A stretch of 64,000 bases of DNA from Cystobacter fuscus (GTDB lineage: Bacteria; Myxococcota; Myxococcia; Myxococcales; Myxococcaceae): positions 6,014,001-6,078,000 of the forward strand of contig NZ_CP022098.1 in the NCBI RefSeq assembly GCF_002305875.1, read 5' to 3'. Of this stretch, positions 36,599 through 45,159 are shown piece by piece (the stretch's first letter is position 1; every line of letters begins with the position of its first letter). A program made the position numbers and the translations under genes. The notes beneath the pieces were generated by a model. That model did not search any database. It saw nothing but the letters and a program-made list of their open reading frames with translations, and was not told where the DNA came from.

Positions 36599-37471
36599 AT
36601 GCTCAAGCGCGACAAGCTCCTGCCCGCGGCCCTCCTGTGTTTCCTGGCGCCAGCCCTGCTGTCCTGTGCCGCTCCTGAACTGACTCGTGGCCCCATCGAG
36701 GCCCTGTATGCCCGACCCGGGGCGTTCGAAGCGGTCTCCTTCGTCGTCAAGGATGGCGCGAACAAGGATCTCTACAAGATCTACCACCCCGTGGAACTGA
36801 CCTCGGGCCATCCGATCATCGTCTGGGGAAACGGGACCCACGCGCTGCCCTCGAACTACGACGAGCTGCTCACGCATCTGGCGACGTGGGGATTCGTGGT
36901 CATCGACACGTACTCCACCACTACCGGAACGGGGGCGGAGATCCTGGGCGCGGCGGAATACATGGCCGCGCGGAACGGTGATCCGGACAGTCCCTTCCAC
37001 GGCAAGCTCGACCCCGACAGGATCGGCGCCGCGGGGCACTCGCAGGGCTCGACCGGGGTCATCAACGCCCAGACCCGGTTCGAGCGCGGGCCGATGATCA
37101 AGACGGTCGTCTCCATCGCCCTGCCGGACCTGCGGTGGTGCGATCCGGAGGACAAGTACGACACCTCGCTGCTGACGGCCTCCTTCTTCATCATGGGCGG
37201 CACGGGGGATGGAATCGTCTCCCCGACCTCCACCAACGTGAAGGCGTATGGCCAGACGCCTCCCGGGCTGGCCGCCGCGATGGCCATGGCCGAGGGCGCG
37301 GGCCATACCGCGATCGAGGGGGACGGCAGCCACCATCGGGGCTACCTCACCGCCTGGATGCGCTACCAACTGGCGAACGATCCCACCGCGCGAGAGGCCT
37401 TCGTGGGAGACACCGCCGAGCTCGAGAACCAGCCCCGGTGGCGGGATGTCGCCCTGAAGAACCTGGAGTGA
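36599..37471 (+). CDS. Lipoprotein alpha/beta hydrolase (cutinase/PET-hydrolase-like)
   Basis: 290 residues. A lipoprotein signal (LLCFLAPALLSC) directs it to the envelope. The core matches dienelactone/cutinase-like hydrolases: strand HPIIVWGNGTHALPSNYDEL, nucleophile elbow AGHSQGS with Ser148, a likely acid in the GGTGDGIVSP loop, and His in EGAGHTAIEGDGSHH. Polyester- and PET-hydrolase relatives have GHSMG here. The substrate is unknown; an exposed esterase for wall or storage polymers is a reasonable guess. Its ATG follows the TonB-like stop by one base, so the two are translationally coupled. The convergent gene ends two bases after its stop. Confidence 0.75.
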   Translation: MLKRDKLLPAALLCFLAPALLSCAAPELTRGPIEALYARPGAFEAVSFVVKDGANKDLYKIYHPVELTSGHPIIVWGNGTHALPSNYDELLTHLATWGFVVIDTYSTTTGTGAEILGAAEYMAARNGDPDSPFHGKLDPDRIGAAGHSQGSTGVINAQTRFERGPMIKTVVSIALPDLRWCDPEDKYDTSLLTASFFIMGGTGDGIVSPTSTNVKAYGQTPPGLAAAMAMAEGAGHTAIEGDGSHHRGYLTAWMRYQLANDPTAREAFVGDTAELENQPRWRDVALKNLE

Positions 37472-37472
37472 C

Positions 37473-38513
37473 TCACGGGGCCAGCCAATGCGGCCGGTGC
37501 AGGATCCGCACGGCCATGCACGCGATGTTCGCCCCCACTCCGGTACCGAGCAGCAGGAGGTTGTCCCCCTCGTTCAGCTCGCCGGAGACGAGCAGGTGGT
37601 CCAGCGAGAGCACCTGGTCGCAGGCGCCGATGTGTCCGATGGTGCGGCCGTACTCCCAGGTCAACCTGGACATGGGCAGTCCAAGCGGGACCGCGGCGCG
37701 TTCCCTCACGCGCTCCTCGGACCAGTTGACGAAGGCGATCCGGGTGATCTCGGACATGTCCATGCTTGCCTCCCGGAGGGTCTTGTCGACGACCTCCAGC
37801 ATGGTGCTGGTAATCAGCGTCGCCATTTCCCGCGGATCCGCGTGCGTGGTCGAGAGCCACTGCTCCTTGGCCTTCCCGAGGTCGAGACTGGTGTCCAGGG
37901 TTGCCTCCGGCGGGAACAGGGGGATCGAGCCCCGGTGCCTCTCCTCGTACTGGGGCAGTGTCACCGAGTTGATCGCCTCCAGGCGTGCGAAACCGCTCTT
38001 CCTGGTGAGCAGCAGCGCGCACGCACCGTCGCCGAGCGGGGAGTGCGGGCTGGACCGCCAGCGGTCGATCTTCGAGGTGTTGTAGTTGTCCGCGGAGGTG
38101 ATCAGGGAGGCCGCGTGCTCCGGTGCCGCCATCAGGTGGGCCGCGGCCAGCTCGCAGGCGCAGAACATGCCCATGCAGGCCTGCCGCACTTCCGCCGCGG
38201 TCGCCTGTCCGGAGCCGGTGTGTCGCTGGACGTAGTACTGGGGACACCAGCCGTGGGGCCCCTGGTACCAGGTGCTGACGTACAGCAGGAGGCTCAGCGC
38301 CGCCGGGTCCTGGCCAGCGCGCTGCAGCGCCTGCCGGCTCGCCCGGAGCGCCATCTCCGGCGCGGGGAGGTCGCCCGCGATCGTGACGCTCTTGATGCCG
38401 TACCGCCTGGCCGTGGTCTCGCCCAGAAGTCCCTGGGCCACGGCCCACTCGACTGGCACTCGCTCGGGGAGATAGGCCCCGGTCGCACTGATGAACACGC
38501 CTGGTGTCTTCAC
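37473..38513 (-). CDS. KAS III-like acyltransferase/ketosynthase
   Basis: 346 residues of the thiolase fold. The nucleophile is Cys113 (AEVRQACMGMFCACELAAAH), at the place of Cys112 in E. coli FabH. The FabH His and Asn positions are changed: VNWSEERV replaces the usual PHQAN motif and EYGRTIGHIGACDQ the usual NTS motif. The retained His in GHIGACD with a nearby Asp recalls KAS III-like acyltransferases of the CerJ type, which transfer acyl groups to hydroxyls or amines instead of condensing them. The GTG start overlaps the stop of the upstream acyl-ligase as GTGA. Probably the last step of a small biosynthetic cassette. Confidence 0.8.
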   Translation of the reverse strand: MKTPGVFISATGAYLPERVPVEWAVAQGLLGETTARRYGIKSVTIAGDLPAPEMALRASRQALQRAGQDPAALSLLLYVSTWYQGPHGWCPQYYVQRHTGSGQATAAEVRQACMGMFCACELAAAHLMAAPEHAASLITSADNYNTSKIDRWRSSPHSPLGDGACALLLTRKSGFARLEAINSVTLPQYEERHRGSIPLFPPEATLDTSLDLGKAKEQWLSTTHADPREMATLITSTMLEVVDKTLREASMDMSEITRIAFVNWSEERVRERAAVPLGLPMSRLTWEYGRTIGHIGACDQVLSLDHLLVSGELNEGDNLLLLGTGVGANIACMAVRILHRPHWLAP

Positions 38514-40060
38514 GAGATGTTCCTGTCCGCCCAGTACGGTGCACGCAGCTCGCGCTTGAGCACCTTGCCAGTGGGTGCTTTCGGCAACTCGGCGACGAAC
38601 TCCACCGAACGTGGTTTTTGATAGGAGGCCAGGTGCTTGCGGGCGACGTCGATGATGTCCTCCGCGGTCGCCGTCTGGTCCGGCTTGAGCACCACGAAGG
38701 CCTTCACCGACTCTCCCCACTGCTCGTCGGGCACCCCGATCACGGCGCATTCCAGCACGGCCGGGTGCTTGCCAATCGCCTCCTCCACCTCGACGCTGTA
38801 GATCTTCTCTCCCCCCGAGATGATCATGTCCTTGAGCCGGTCGACGATGTACAGGTAGCGCTCCTCGTCCCAGGTGGCCACATCGCCGGTTCGCATCCAC
38901 CCGTCCCGGAAGGTGGCCGCGGTCAGGTCCGGCCGCCGGAAGTAGCCGAGCATGTTGGCCGCGCCGCGGACCACGATCTCGCCGGGCGTCTTGCGGTCGC
39001 GCGGCACGTCGTGGCCGTCCGCGTCGACGACCCGGATGCGAGTGCCGAAACCCTCGCGGCCACAGGAGCGCAGCCGGTGCGGATGGACACCTCGCAGCGC
39101 GTCGCGGTGGTCCTCCTGGGACAGGAATGACATGGTCACCCCTTCGGTCTGCCCGTAGCCCTGGATCAACCCGCACGGGAAGGACTCCGCCATCGCGCGC
39201 ACGATCGTGCTGGGCATCGGGCCGCCGCCGTACTGGATGTTGCGCAGACTCGACAGGTCGTAGTGGTCGAACCCCGGCACCGCCAGCATCCAGTTGAGCA
39301 TCGTGGTGATGCCGAGGAACGCCGAGACCCGCTCCTGCTCGATGACTTCCAGCGCCCGCCGGGCGTCGAAGTTCATCAGCACCACGGGGCAGCCGTGGGC
39401 CAGGTAGTTCATCGCGAGCACCACGGGGATGTGGAACATCTGCCCGGTGAGCAGGTAGACGTCCGAGGGGACGACCCGCTCCGCGACCGTCTGGTTGAGC
39501 ATCCCGGCGGCCACACTGCGATGGGAGTGCACCACGCCCTTGGCCATTCCGGTCGTGCCGCCGGTGTAGAGGATGAAGCAGGGGTCGGTGTCCTGGACCT
39601 GCTCGCTCCAGGGCGGCTCGGTATCCGGCGCCGAGGCGATGAGTTCCTCGTAGCTGCCATCCCCGTTGAGTCCAGAGTGGAGCAGGCGCACCAGGTCGAC
39701 CGCCCGGCCCAGGTCCTCGGCCACGAGCCGGAACTCGGCCGAGGTGACCAGGACGGTGGGTTGGGCCTCGACGACGAGTGTGCGCAGCGCCTCGGTGGAC
39801 AGCCGCCAGTTCAGCGGCAGCAGCACCAGGCCCGCGCGGCCCGCCGCGAAGTAGAGTTCCTGGTACTCGATGCTGTTGCGGCTGAGCACGGCCACCCGGT
39901 CACCGGAGCGCAGACCGAGGGCCCGCAGGCCGTTGGCCAGCCTGCACACCCGGGAGTCCAAGGTGGCCCAGTCGATGCGCCGCTGGTGGGTGATGTCGAC
40001 CAGCGCGGTTCGCCGGGGCGTGAGGGCCGCCCACTTGGCGGGGATGAGTCCGAGGTTCAT
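38510..40060 (-). CDS. AMP-forming acyl-CoA/fatty-acid ligase
   Basis: 516 residues of the ANL adenylating superfamily. Key motifs are the P-loop-like FILYTGGTTGMAKGVVHSHR, the adenine motif GYGQTEGVTMSF, the hinge and Asp motif DGWMRTGDVATWDEERYLYI, then DRLKDMIISGGEKIYSVEVE and the C-terminal Lys in APTGKVLKREL. It activates a carboxylic acid as an adenylate and passes it to CoA or a carrier thiol; the chain is not predictable. It sits between an NTF2-like protein and a KAS III-like enzyme with ATGA/GTGA overlaps, so it most likely supplies the acyl donor for that enzyme. Confidence 0.9.
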   Translation of the reverse strand: MNLGLIPAKWAALTPRRTALVDITHQRRIDWATLDSRVCRLANGLRALGLRSGDRVAVLSRNSIEYQELYFAAGRAGLVLLPLNWRLSTEALRTLVVEAQPTVLVTSAEFRLVAEDLGRAVDLVRLLHSGLNGDGSYEELIASAPDTEPPWSEQVQDTDPCFILYTGGTTGMAKGVVHSHRSVAAGMLNQTVAERVVPSDVYLLTGQMFHIPVVLAMNYLAHGCPVVLMNFDARRALEVIEQERVSAFLGITTMLNWMLAVPGFDHYDLSSLRNIQYGGGPMPSTIVRAMAESFPCGLIQGYGQTEGVTMSFLSQEDHRDALRGVHPHRLRSCGREGFGTRIRVVDADGHDVPRDRKTPGEIVVRGAANMLGYFRRPDLTAATFRDGWMRTGDVATWDEERYLYIVDRLKDMIISGGEKIYSVEVEEAIGKHPAVLECAVIGVPDEQWGESVKAFVVLKPDQTATAEDIIDVARKHLASYQKPRSVEFVAELPKAPTGKVLKRELRAPYWADRNIS

Positions 40061-40482
40061 CGCGGGCGCCGGCCGTCCGCGGGGAGGTCGAGCTCGATGT
40101 GCCGGGCGCGCAACCGCCAGACTCCCCCGGTCTGGACCACCTCGTCGGTGTAGGTCCCGGTGGTCACCACCTCGAGGTGCTCGCCCCGCACCGAGATCAG
40201 TGTCAGGTAGGAGCGCGCGGTGGCCGTGTCGGGACCGGAGAGGTCAACGACCAGATTCGTGCACACGTGCCGCCTGCGGTCGTCCTGCGCCGCGGCGGAG
40301 TCCCGCATCAGGCGCATGATCTCCGCGTGTCCCCGGAACGGTCCGGCCAGGTCGCCGCCGGCGACTCGCAGGGACAGCGACGCGTCCGGGGTGAAGCACT
40401 CGACGAGCGCGTCCCAGTTACGGGTGTCGTAGGCCCACGCGTACCTCGCCACCAGGTCGGCGATGGACTCGCGAACGGACAT
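40057..40482 (-). CDS. NTF2/SnoaL-like protein
   Basis: 141 residues of the NTF2-like fold: an N-terminal helix ESIADLVARYAWAYDTRNWD, then ALVECFTPDASL, GHAEIMRLMRDSAA, and the beta-sheet strands with VTTGTYTDEVVQTGGVWRLR. Members include polyketide cyclases, dehydratases and inactive scaffolds; catalytic residues cannot be assigned. Start at the ATG where the family begins; another in-frame ATG 84 bases upstream is possible but adds a basic, unconserved segment. The stop overlaps the ligase ATG. Confidence 0.78.
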   Translation of the reverse strand: MSVRESIADLVARYAWAYDTRNWDALVECFTPDASLSLRVAGGDLAGPFRGHAEIMRLMRDSAAAQDDRRRHVCTNLVVDLSGPDTATARSYLTLISVRGEHLEVVTTGTYTDEVVQTGGVWRLRARHIELDLPADGRRPR

Positions 40483-40783
40483 CGCTCCGCCTCGGGGTGC
40501 TTCATCCGTGTGCTGGCCTCGGCTGGGAGCGGCGGACCTCGAGGTCTTGCTGCTGCCTTTGGGCATGGTCTTGTCTCGTTTTCTCGTTCGGAGAAGGCAG
40601 CCGATATCTCTGCCGAGAGTAGGGAGTCACTCCTCGGAAGAGAACACTCGGAAGCCCATGAAAATACTCACCCGGAAGAGGGAGCGAGCGATCACCCTCC
40701 TGGGCATCCAGTCTCCTCGGAGAGCTTCCTCTCCCACCCGCCGGGGAAGTGGACTCCGGTCTTCCCCCCCCGGCCGGGCCGTG
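40483..40783. other. Gene-free stretch: biosynthetic-operon promoter and upstream hairpin
   Basis: About 300 bases without a reliable gene. They must hold the promoter of the NTF2/ligase/KAS operon. At 40743-40767 a 7-bp stem (GGGGAAG with CTTCCCC) lies just after the stop of the ricin-domain gene and may terminate it, though it lacks a T tract. Confidence 0.4.
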
Positions 40784-42520
40784 TCACGGCGCGAAGCGGA
40801 AGCTCTCGTTCGCCGTCCAGCTGCACGGCCACTGGATCAGGAACCCGCCGTCGTCCATGGAGCCGCCCGCGATGTCCAGGCACTGGTTGCTGTGCTTCGC
40901 CTGGATCGCGAAGTACTCGTTGCCGTAGGGGAGCAGGCGGAACCGCTGGTTGTCGCTGCCGTTGCAGGTGTGTTGGATGACGTTCGTGCCGGCCGTCGTG
41001 GATGCTCCGGCCACGTCCATGCACTTTCCGCTGTGACGTGCGCGCAACGTGAAGTACCCGTCTCCCGTCGACTCGAGCAGCCAGCGCTCGTTGTCCACGC
41101 CCCAGTTGGAGTACTGGGTGAGCTTCACCCCATCGCTGGTGCTCGCCCCGGGGACATCGATCACCTTGCCACTGTGCTGGATGTAGATGGCCGTATGGTC
41201 CGTGCCCATCGGATCGTTCTGGAAGGGCATGTTCTCACCGAGGGAAGACCGGCCGCAGCCGTCCTTCGCGCAGCCGCGCATCGAGCGCAGGTCTCCCGTT
41301 TGTTCGATCGGATGGCCGATACCATCGAAGCAACCCGAGCCCGTGCAGTTCATCCACGCGGGCGAGTTGCCGCCTCGGGTGAGGGGCACGAGGTTGTTCC
41401 AGGTGTCCATGTGGTAGTCGTTGCCACCGGGATTGCGGTAGTCCTCGAAGTAGAGGCAGCCGCCCGAGCCCCCGGAGTCGTGGTAGGTGCCGTGGGCGTT
41501 CTTCCCGACGTAGCCGATGGGATGCGTGCCCTCCACGGTCTCGAACGAACCGGCTTCCCGGCTGTACCACCCGCCGTGCTGGTAGAACGCGACCCGGCTC
41601 AGCCGCCCATCGACGACGAGGACCGCCACCGACTCCCAATCCGCGGCGTGCGAGCCCGAGCTGACGAAGCACGTGCTCTGCCACGCATAGAAGTACCAAT
41701 AGCGGATGAGCACCGTGTTCGTCCCCACCTGGGTGGCGGTGTAGTAGGCCGGGACCCGGTTGTTCCGAATCGTCGAATAGTCCTTGTTGCAGAGTGAAAC
41801 GGGGGATGCGCCCTGCGCGCGTTGCTCGAAGTACGTGGCCGCGTCGCTCGGGAAGCACTTGCTCTGCTCGCCAGAGCCCGTGGTGGTCTCCTGGTCGAAG
41901 CGGAGGCGGGGCGCGTACCGGGTCGCCATCGCGCTCAAGTCGAAAGACGGCCCGCCGTTGTCCGCCTGGCAGAGATAGAGCTGCTTGTTGTCACAGTAGC
42001 GATCCCAGCATCGCACGCCCGCGAGGTACATGGACTCCGGGGCCACGAACGACCCGCCGCTCTCTTCGGAGATGGACTCCGTCCAGTAGCAGTTCGAGCG
42101 CACACCGCCGTTGTTGATCTGTGAGCACCGCAGGGCGATGCTGTCGCAGTAGTCGCCGGAGCAGCCCAGGCCCGTCACGAAGCCGTTGTTGCCGCACACC
42201 TGCTCGTGCGTGCCCTCTTCGGAGAAGGAGTCCGTCCACCAGCTGTTCGTCTGCGTATATCCAGACTCCACGTTGAGCAGGCTCACGTCGTCGCAGTAGC
42301 GGCCGCTGCAGCGCAGGCCGTGCGTCAGGAAGGCGGGGCCGCTCTCGATCGCGGACGCGCCATCGGTGGTCCACGGCATCCAGTGAGGCGGATGGATCTC
42401 GGTATGGAAGTACGTGCCGCGCGCGTCGGCGGCGGGTACGCCGAGCAGTTGGGGCTCGGTGACCAGGACGAACGTGAGCAGGGAGGCGCCGACAGCGACG
42501 CCGATGTTCTTGATCTTCAT
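40784..42520 (-). CDS. Secreted Vps62-like protein with Cys-rich repeats and ricin lectin domain
   Basis: 578 residues. A signal peptide (ending near ADARG, about 34) is followed by three Cys-rich units of about 50 residues, each opening with GLRCSGRYCD-, GLGCSGDYCD- or GVRCWDRYCD-type motifs at residues 68, 118 and 168. A Vps62-like region (about 215-375) has RYWYFYAWQSTCF, HAADWESVAVLVVDG and QHGGWYSREAG. A C-terminal ricin-type beta-trefoil (about 450-578) has repeats of the GKVIDVPGAS/GKCMDVAGAS kind. Function is unknown; a carbohydrate-binding, target-directed exoprotein is likely. The start is the ATG before KIKNIGVAVGASLLTFVL; the upstream extension is His/Pro-rich and unlikely. Confidence 0.75.
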   Translation of the reverse strand: MKIKNIGVAVGASLLTFVLVTEPQLLGVPAADARGTYFHTEIHPPHWMPWTTDGASAIESGPAFLTHGLRCSGRYCDDVSLLNVESGYTQTNSWWTDSFSEEGTHEQVCGNNGFVTGLGCSGDYCDSIALRCSQINNGGVRSNCYWTESISEESGGSFVAPESMYLAGVRCWDRYCDNKQLYLCQADNGGPSFDLSAMATRYAPRLRFDQETTTGSGEQSKCFPSDAATYFEQRAQGASPVSLCNKDYSTIRNNRVPAYYTATQVGTNTVLIRYWYFYAWQSTCFVSSGSHAADWESVAVLVVDGRLSRVAFYQHGGWYSREAGSFETVEGTHPIGYVGKNAHGTYHDSGGSGGCLYFEDYRNPGGNDYHMDTWNNLVPLTRGGNSPAWMNCTGSGCFDGIGHPIEQTGDLRSMRGCAKDGCGRSSLGENMPFQNDPMGTDHTAIYIQHSGKVIDVPGASTSDGVKLTQYSNWGVDNERWLLESTGDGYFTLRARHSGKCMDVAGASTTAGTNVIQHTCNGSDNQRFRLLPYGNEYFAIQAKHSNQCLDIAGGSMDDGGFLIQWPCSWTANESFRFAP

Positions 42521-42551
42521 GGCTCTTGGGGGGGGGTGAGGGTGAGCTGCC

Positions 42552-42596
42552 ACGAGGCCGGGTTTCCGGTCGCCGTCGGGCGACGACCGGCCTCGT
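42552..42596 (-). terminator. Structured terminator after the two-component operon
   Basis: A perfect 10-bp stem (ACGAGGCCGG with CCGGCCTCGT) encloses an inner 6-bp stem (GTCGCC with GGCGAC). It lies 69 bases beyond the histidine-kinase stop on the minus strand. No T tract follows, so it may be rho-assisted or protect the 3' end. Confidence 0.5.
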
Positions 42597-42664
42597 CACC
42601 AGGAGAAAATGGTTGATGAGATCATACCGTATGGCCAGACGGACGACTCGCGCCACGGGCAGAA

Positions 42665-44446
42665 CTACGTCTTCACGGTGGAGTGGGGGAGCCACAGCAC
42701 GAACCGCGCTCCACCCTCCGCCACGCGCTCGTGGCGCAGGTCCGCCTTCATGCTCCGCGCCATCCTCCGGCAGAGGGCGAGTCCCAGCCCCACGCCCGGC
42801 GCCGTCTTCGCCGCCGTCTGCACGGATTTGGAGAAGGGCTCGAAGAGGCGCCGCGCCGTCACCGCGTCCACGCCGGGCCCGTGATCCCTCACCACCAGGC
42901 CCACCCGGCCCCGGCGCCGCTCCACCTCCACGTGGATGCGCCGGTCCACCGCCGGGGCCGCGTACTTGGACGCGTTGTCCACCAGGTTGAAGAGCACCTG
43001 CTCCACGGCGGAAGGGTCCGTCAGCACCGAGACGCCCGCCGGCACGTCCACGCACAGCTCCATGTCCGCCCGCGCCGCCCGCTCCGCCAGCCGCTCCTCC
43101 ATCCGCCCCACCATGGAGCGCACGTCCACCGACTCCAGCCGGGCCGGTGCCCGCCCGCGCTCGATGCGGGCGTAGGCCAGCACGTTCTCCACCAGGTGGC
43201 TCAGTCGCTCCGCCTCGCGGTGGAGGATGTCGAAGTACTCCTGGCGCCGGGCCTCGTCCGGTACCATGCCCGCCGCCAGCATCTCCGTGTACATCCGGAA
43301 CGTCGTCAGCGGCGTGCGCAGCTCGTGCGTCACCGCGGAGACGAACGCGCCCCGCCGCTCGCTCAGCGCCACCACGCCCACCAGGAGCGCCACCACCGCC
43401 GCGCCCGCCAGCAGCACGCCGCTCCACGCCACCGTCAGCACCACCGGCAGCGAGGAGATGGACGCCGTGTCATACCCGCCCTCCGGCACCTGTCCCGGCA
43501 CCAGCCGCACCGGTAGCGCCGCCAGCATCCGGCCATCTCCGTGCGTCGGCCTGCCCGCGACGGGCTCCAGCGTCGCGGAGGGCAGCAGATCTCCCATCTG
43601 CCCCACCAGCCACGTGCGCAGCGCGGGCCAGTCCAGCCAGCAGCCCTGGATGTACTCCCGCCCGTCCAGCCAGACGCGCCGAGCCAGGAGCAGCGTGTCG
43701 CCCACCCAGAGGGCCCGCATCTCGTCTCCCTCCCCCCGCTGAGGCCGCACGGGGGCGCGCTGAAGGTTGTCCTCGTAGGCGTTCGAGTTGGATCCACTCA
43801 CGCCCCGGAGGGCCTGGCTCGCGCTCCGGGAGCGGGCGCTGAACTCGCTCACGTTCTTCGCCACCTGGGAGACCTCGGCGAGCGTGCTCTCGTAGCGCAC
43901 CTTGGGCTCGGGACGCCGGACCTGCGGGGGCGGGTCGATCAGGGAACGCCGGAGGTCCGTACCGCCCAGGAGGCTCCGCAGTTTTCCGAGCCGGTCCTCC
44001 AGCGTGGCCAGCTCGGACGCGGGCAGCGTGGCGCCCACCGACTCGCGCAGCCCGGGCTCCACCACCTGGGGCGAGGACACCGTCCCATCCGGGGCCACCT
44101 GGAAGTGGAGCAGCACATGCTCCGGGAGCGGGGACAGCAGCGGTGAGGCCAGCAGCGCCCCGCCTTCCGGCATGGGACGCAGCTTCGGGTCGAGCACCCC
44201 GCGCGCCGCGGACACGGGGCGGTACGCCTCCGGGGCCACCGCGCTCTCACGGGCCACCAGCGGCAGCAGATCCGAGTCCAGCCGCCACAGCGCCAGCCGT
44301 GCGTTCTCCTCCCGCGCCGCGCTCTCCCGGGCCTGGCGGTCCGCGCGGTCCAGCCGGAGGGCGAAGGCCGACAGCGCCACCACGCCCGCCAGCGCCAGAC
44401 ACAGGCACGCGCTCACGGCGATCCAGATGCGCCAGGAGCGAATCAC
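42665..44446 (-). CDS. Membrane sensor histidine kinase
   Basis: 593 residues. Membrane helices flank a large sensor domain (about 30-335): the first at about 10-30, the second (LLAGAAVVALLVGVVAL) just before the kinase core. The H-box THELRTPLTTFRMYTEM places the phosphorylated His near 373; N (LVDNASKYA), G1 (RDHGPGVD), F (LFEPFSKS) and G2 (GVGLGLALC) boxes follow, so the kinase should be active. The sensor region has no named domain. It overlaps the response-regulator gene as ATGA, and a VWA-domain lipoprotein-like gene starts the operon, perhaps providing the signal. Confidence 0.9.
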   Translation of the reverse strand: MIRSWRIWIAVSACLCLALAGVVALSAFALRLDRADRQARESAAREENARLALWRLDSDLLPLVARESAVAPEAYRPVSAARGVLDPKLRPMPEGGALLASPLLSPLPEHVLLHFQVAPDGTVSSPQVVEPGLRESVGATLPASELATLEDRLGKLRSLLGGTDLRRSLIDPPPQVRRPEPKVRYESTLAEVSQVAKNVSEFSARSRSASQALRGVSGSNSNAYEDNLQRAPVRPQRGEGDEMRALWVGDTLLLARRVWLDGREYIQGCWLDWPALRTWLVGQMGDLLPSATLEPVAGRPTHGDGRMLAALPVRLVPGQVPEGGYDTASISSLPVVLTVAWSGVLLAGAAVVALLVGVVALSERRGAFVSAVTHELRTPLTTFRMYTEMLAAGMVPDEARRQEYFDILHREAERLSHLVENVLAYARIERGRAPARLESVDVRSMVGRMEERLAERAARADMELCVDVPAGVSVLTDPSAVEQVLFNLVDNASKYAAPAVDRRIHVEVERRRGRVGLVVRDHGPGVDAVTARRLFEPFSKSVQTAAKTAPGVGLGLALCRRMARSMKADLRHERVAEGGARFVLWLPHSTVKT

Positions 44447-45150
44447 GAGGCGGCGCCTCGCGTGGCGAACATATAGCCCTTGCCACGGACGGTGAGGATG
44501 ACGCGGGGCTCCTCGGAGTCGTCCCGGAGCTTCTCCCTCAGGCGCGCCATGGTCATGTCCACCGTGCGCGTCTGCACGCCCCGGGGGGGCAGGTGCCAGA
44601 CCCGCTCCAGCAACTCCTCGCGGGAGATGGCGCGCCCCGCGTTGTCACCCAGGTAGCGCAGCGCGTCCGCCTCACGCTCGGACAGATCCACCCGCGAGCC
44701 GTCGTCGAAGCTCAGCTCGCGCCGCTCCACCTCGAAGTGCCCTCCCGGGAAGTCGATGCGGCCCGTCCCCATGGGCCGCTCGGCCGAGCGGCGGAGCACC
44801 GCGCCCGCCCGGGCCAGCAACTCCCGCACCGAGAAGGGCTTCACCACGTAGTCGTCGGCGCCGAGCTTCAGGCCGTTGACCCGGTCCTCTTCCTGACCCC
44901 GGGCGGTGAGGATGATGACGGGGAGGGTGGGGCGGCTCTTGCGCACCGCCCGGAGCAGCTCCAGCCCGTCTCCGTCGGGAAGGACCAGGTCCAGCAACAC
45001 CAGATCGCACGGGGTGCGCTCGGCCAGCCGCTGTCCCTCCACGCGGGCTCCGGCCTCGAGCACCTCATAGCCCTCGAAGCGCAGGGCATCCACGATTCCC
45101 CGCCGGATGGCGGGGTCATCCTCCACGACAAGCACTCGGCGCGCGGCCAT
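44443..45150 (-). CDS. OmpR/PhoB-family response regulator
   Basis: 235 residues. The receiver domain has the acidic pair Asp11-Asp12, the phospho-acceptor Asp54 (LVLLDLVLPDGDG), the Thr in ILTARGQ and the Lys in VVKPFSV. The C-terminal winged helix (about 135-228) shows DLSEREADALRYLGDNAGRA and RTVDMTMARLREKLRDD, the DNA-binding pattern of OmpR-type regulators. It is phosphorylated by the histidine kinase encoded immediately downstream with an ATGA overlap. Nine bases separate it from the upstream VWA gene, so the three form one operon. Confidence 0.93.
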   Translation of the reverse strand: MAARRVLVVEDDPAIRRGIVDALRFEGYEVLEAGARVEGQRLAERTPCDLVLLDLVLPDGDGLELLRAVRKSRPTLPVIILTARGQEEDRVNGLKLGADDYVVKPFSVRELLARAGAVLRRSAERPMGTGRIDFPGGHFEVERRELSFDDGSRVDLSEREADALRYLGDNAGRAISREELLERVWHLPPRGVQTRTVDMTMARLREKLRDDSEEPRVILTVRGKGYMFATRGAAS

Positions 45151-45159
45151 GACGGCATC

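Noticed and set aside
40463-41797. 444-codon plus-strand frame across the NTF2-like and ricin genes
   Set aside because: Overlaps two real minus-strand genes and has no ribosome-binding site or family features.
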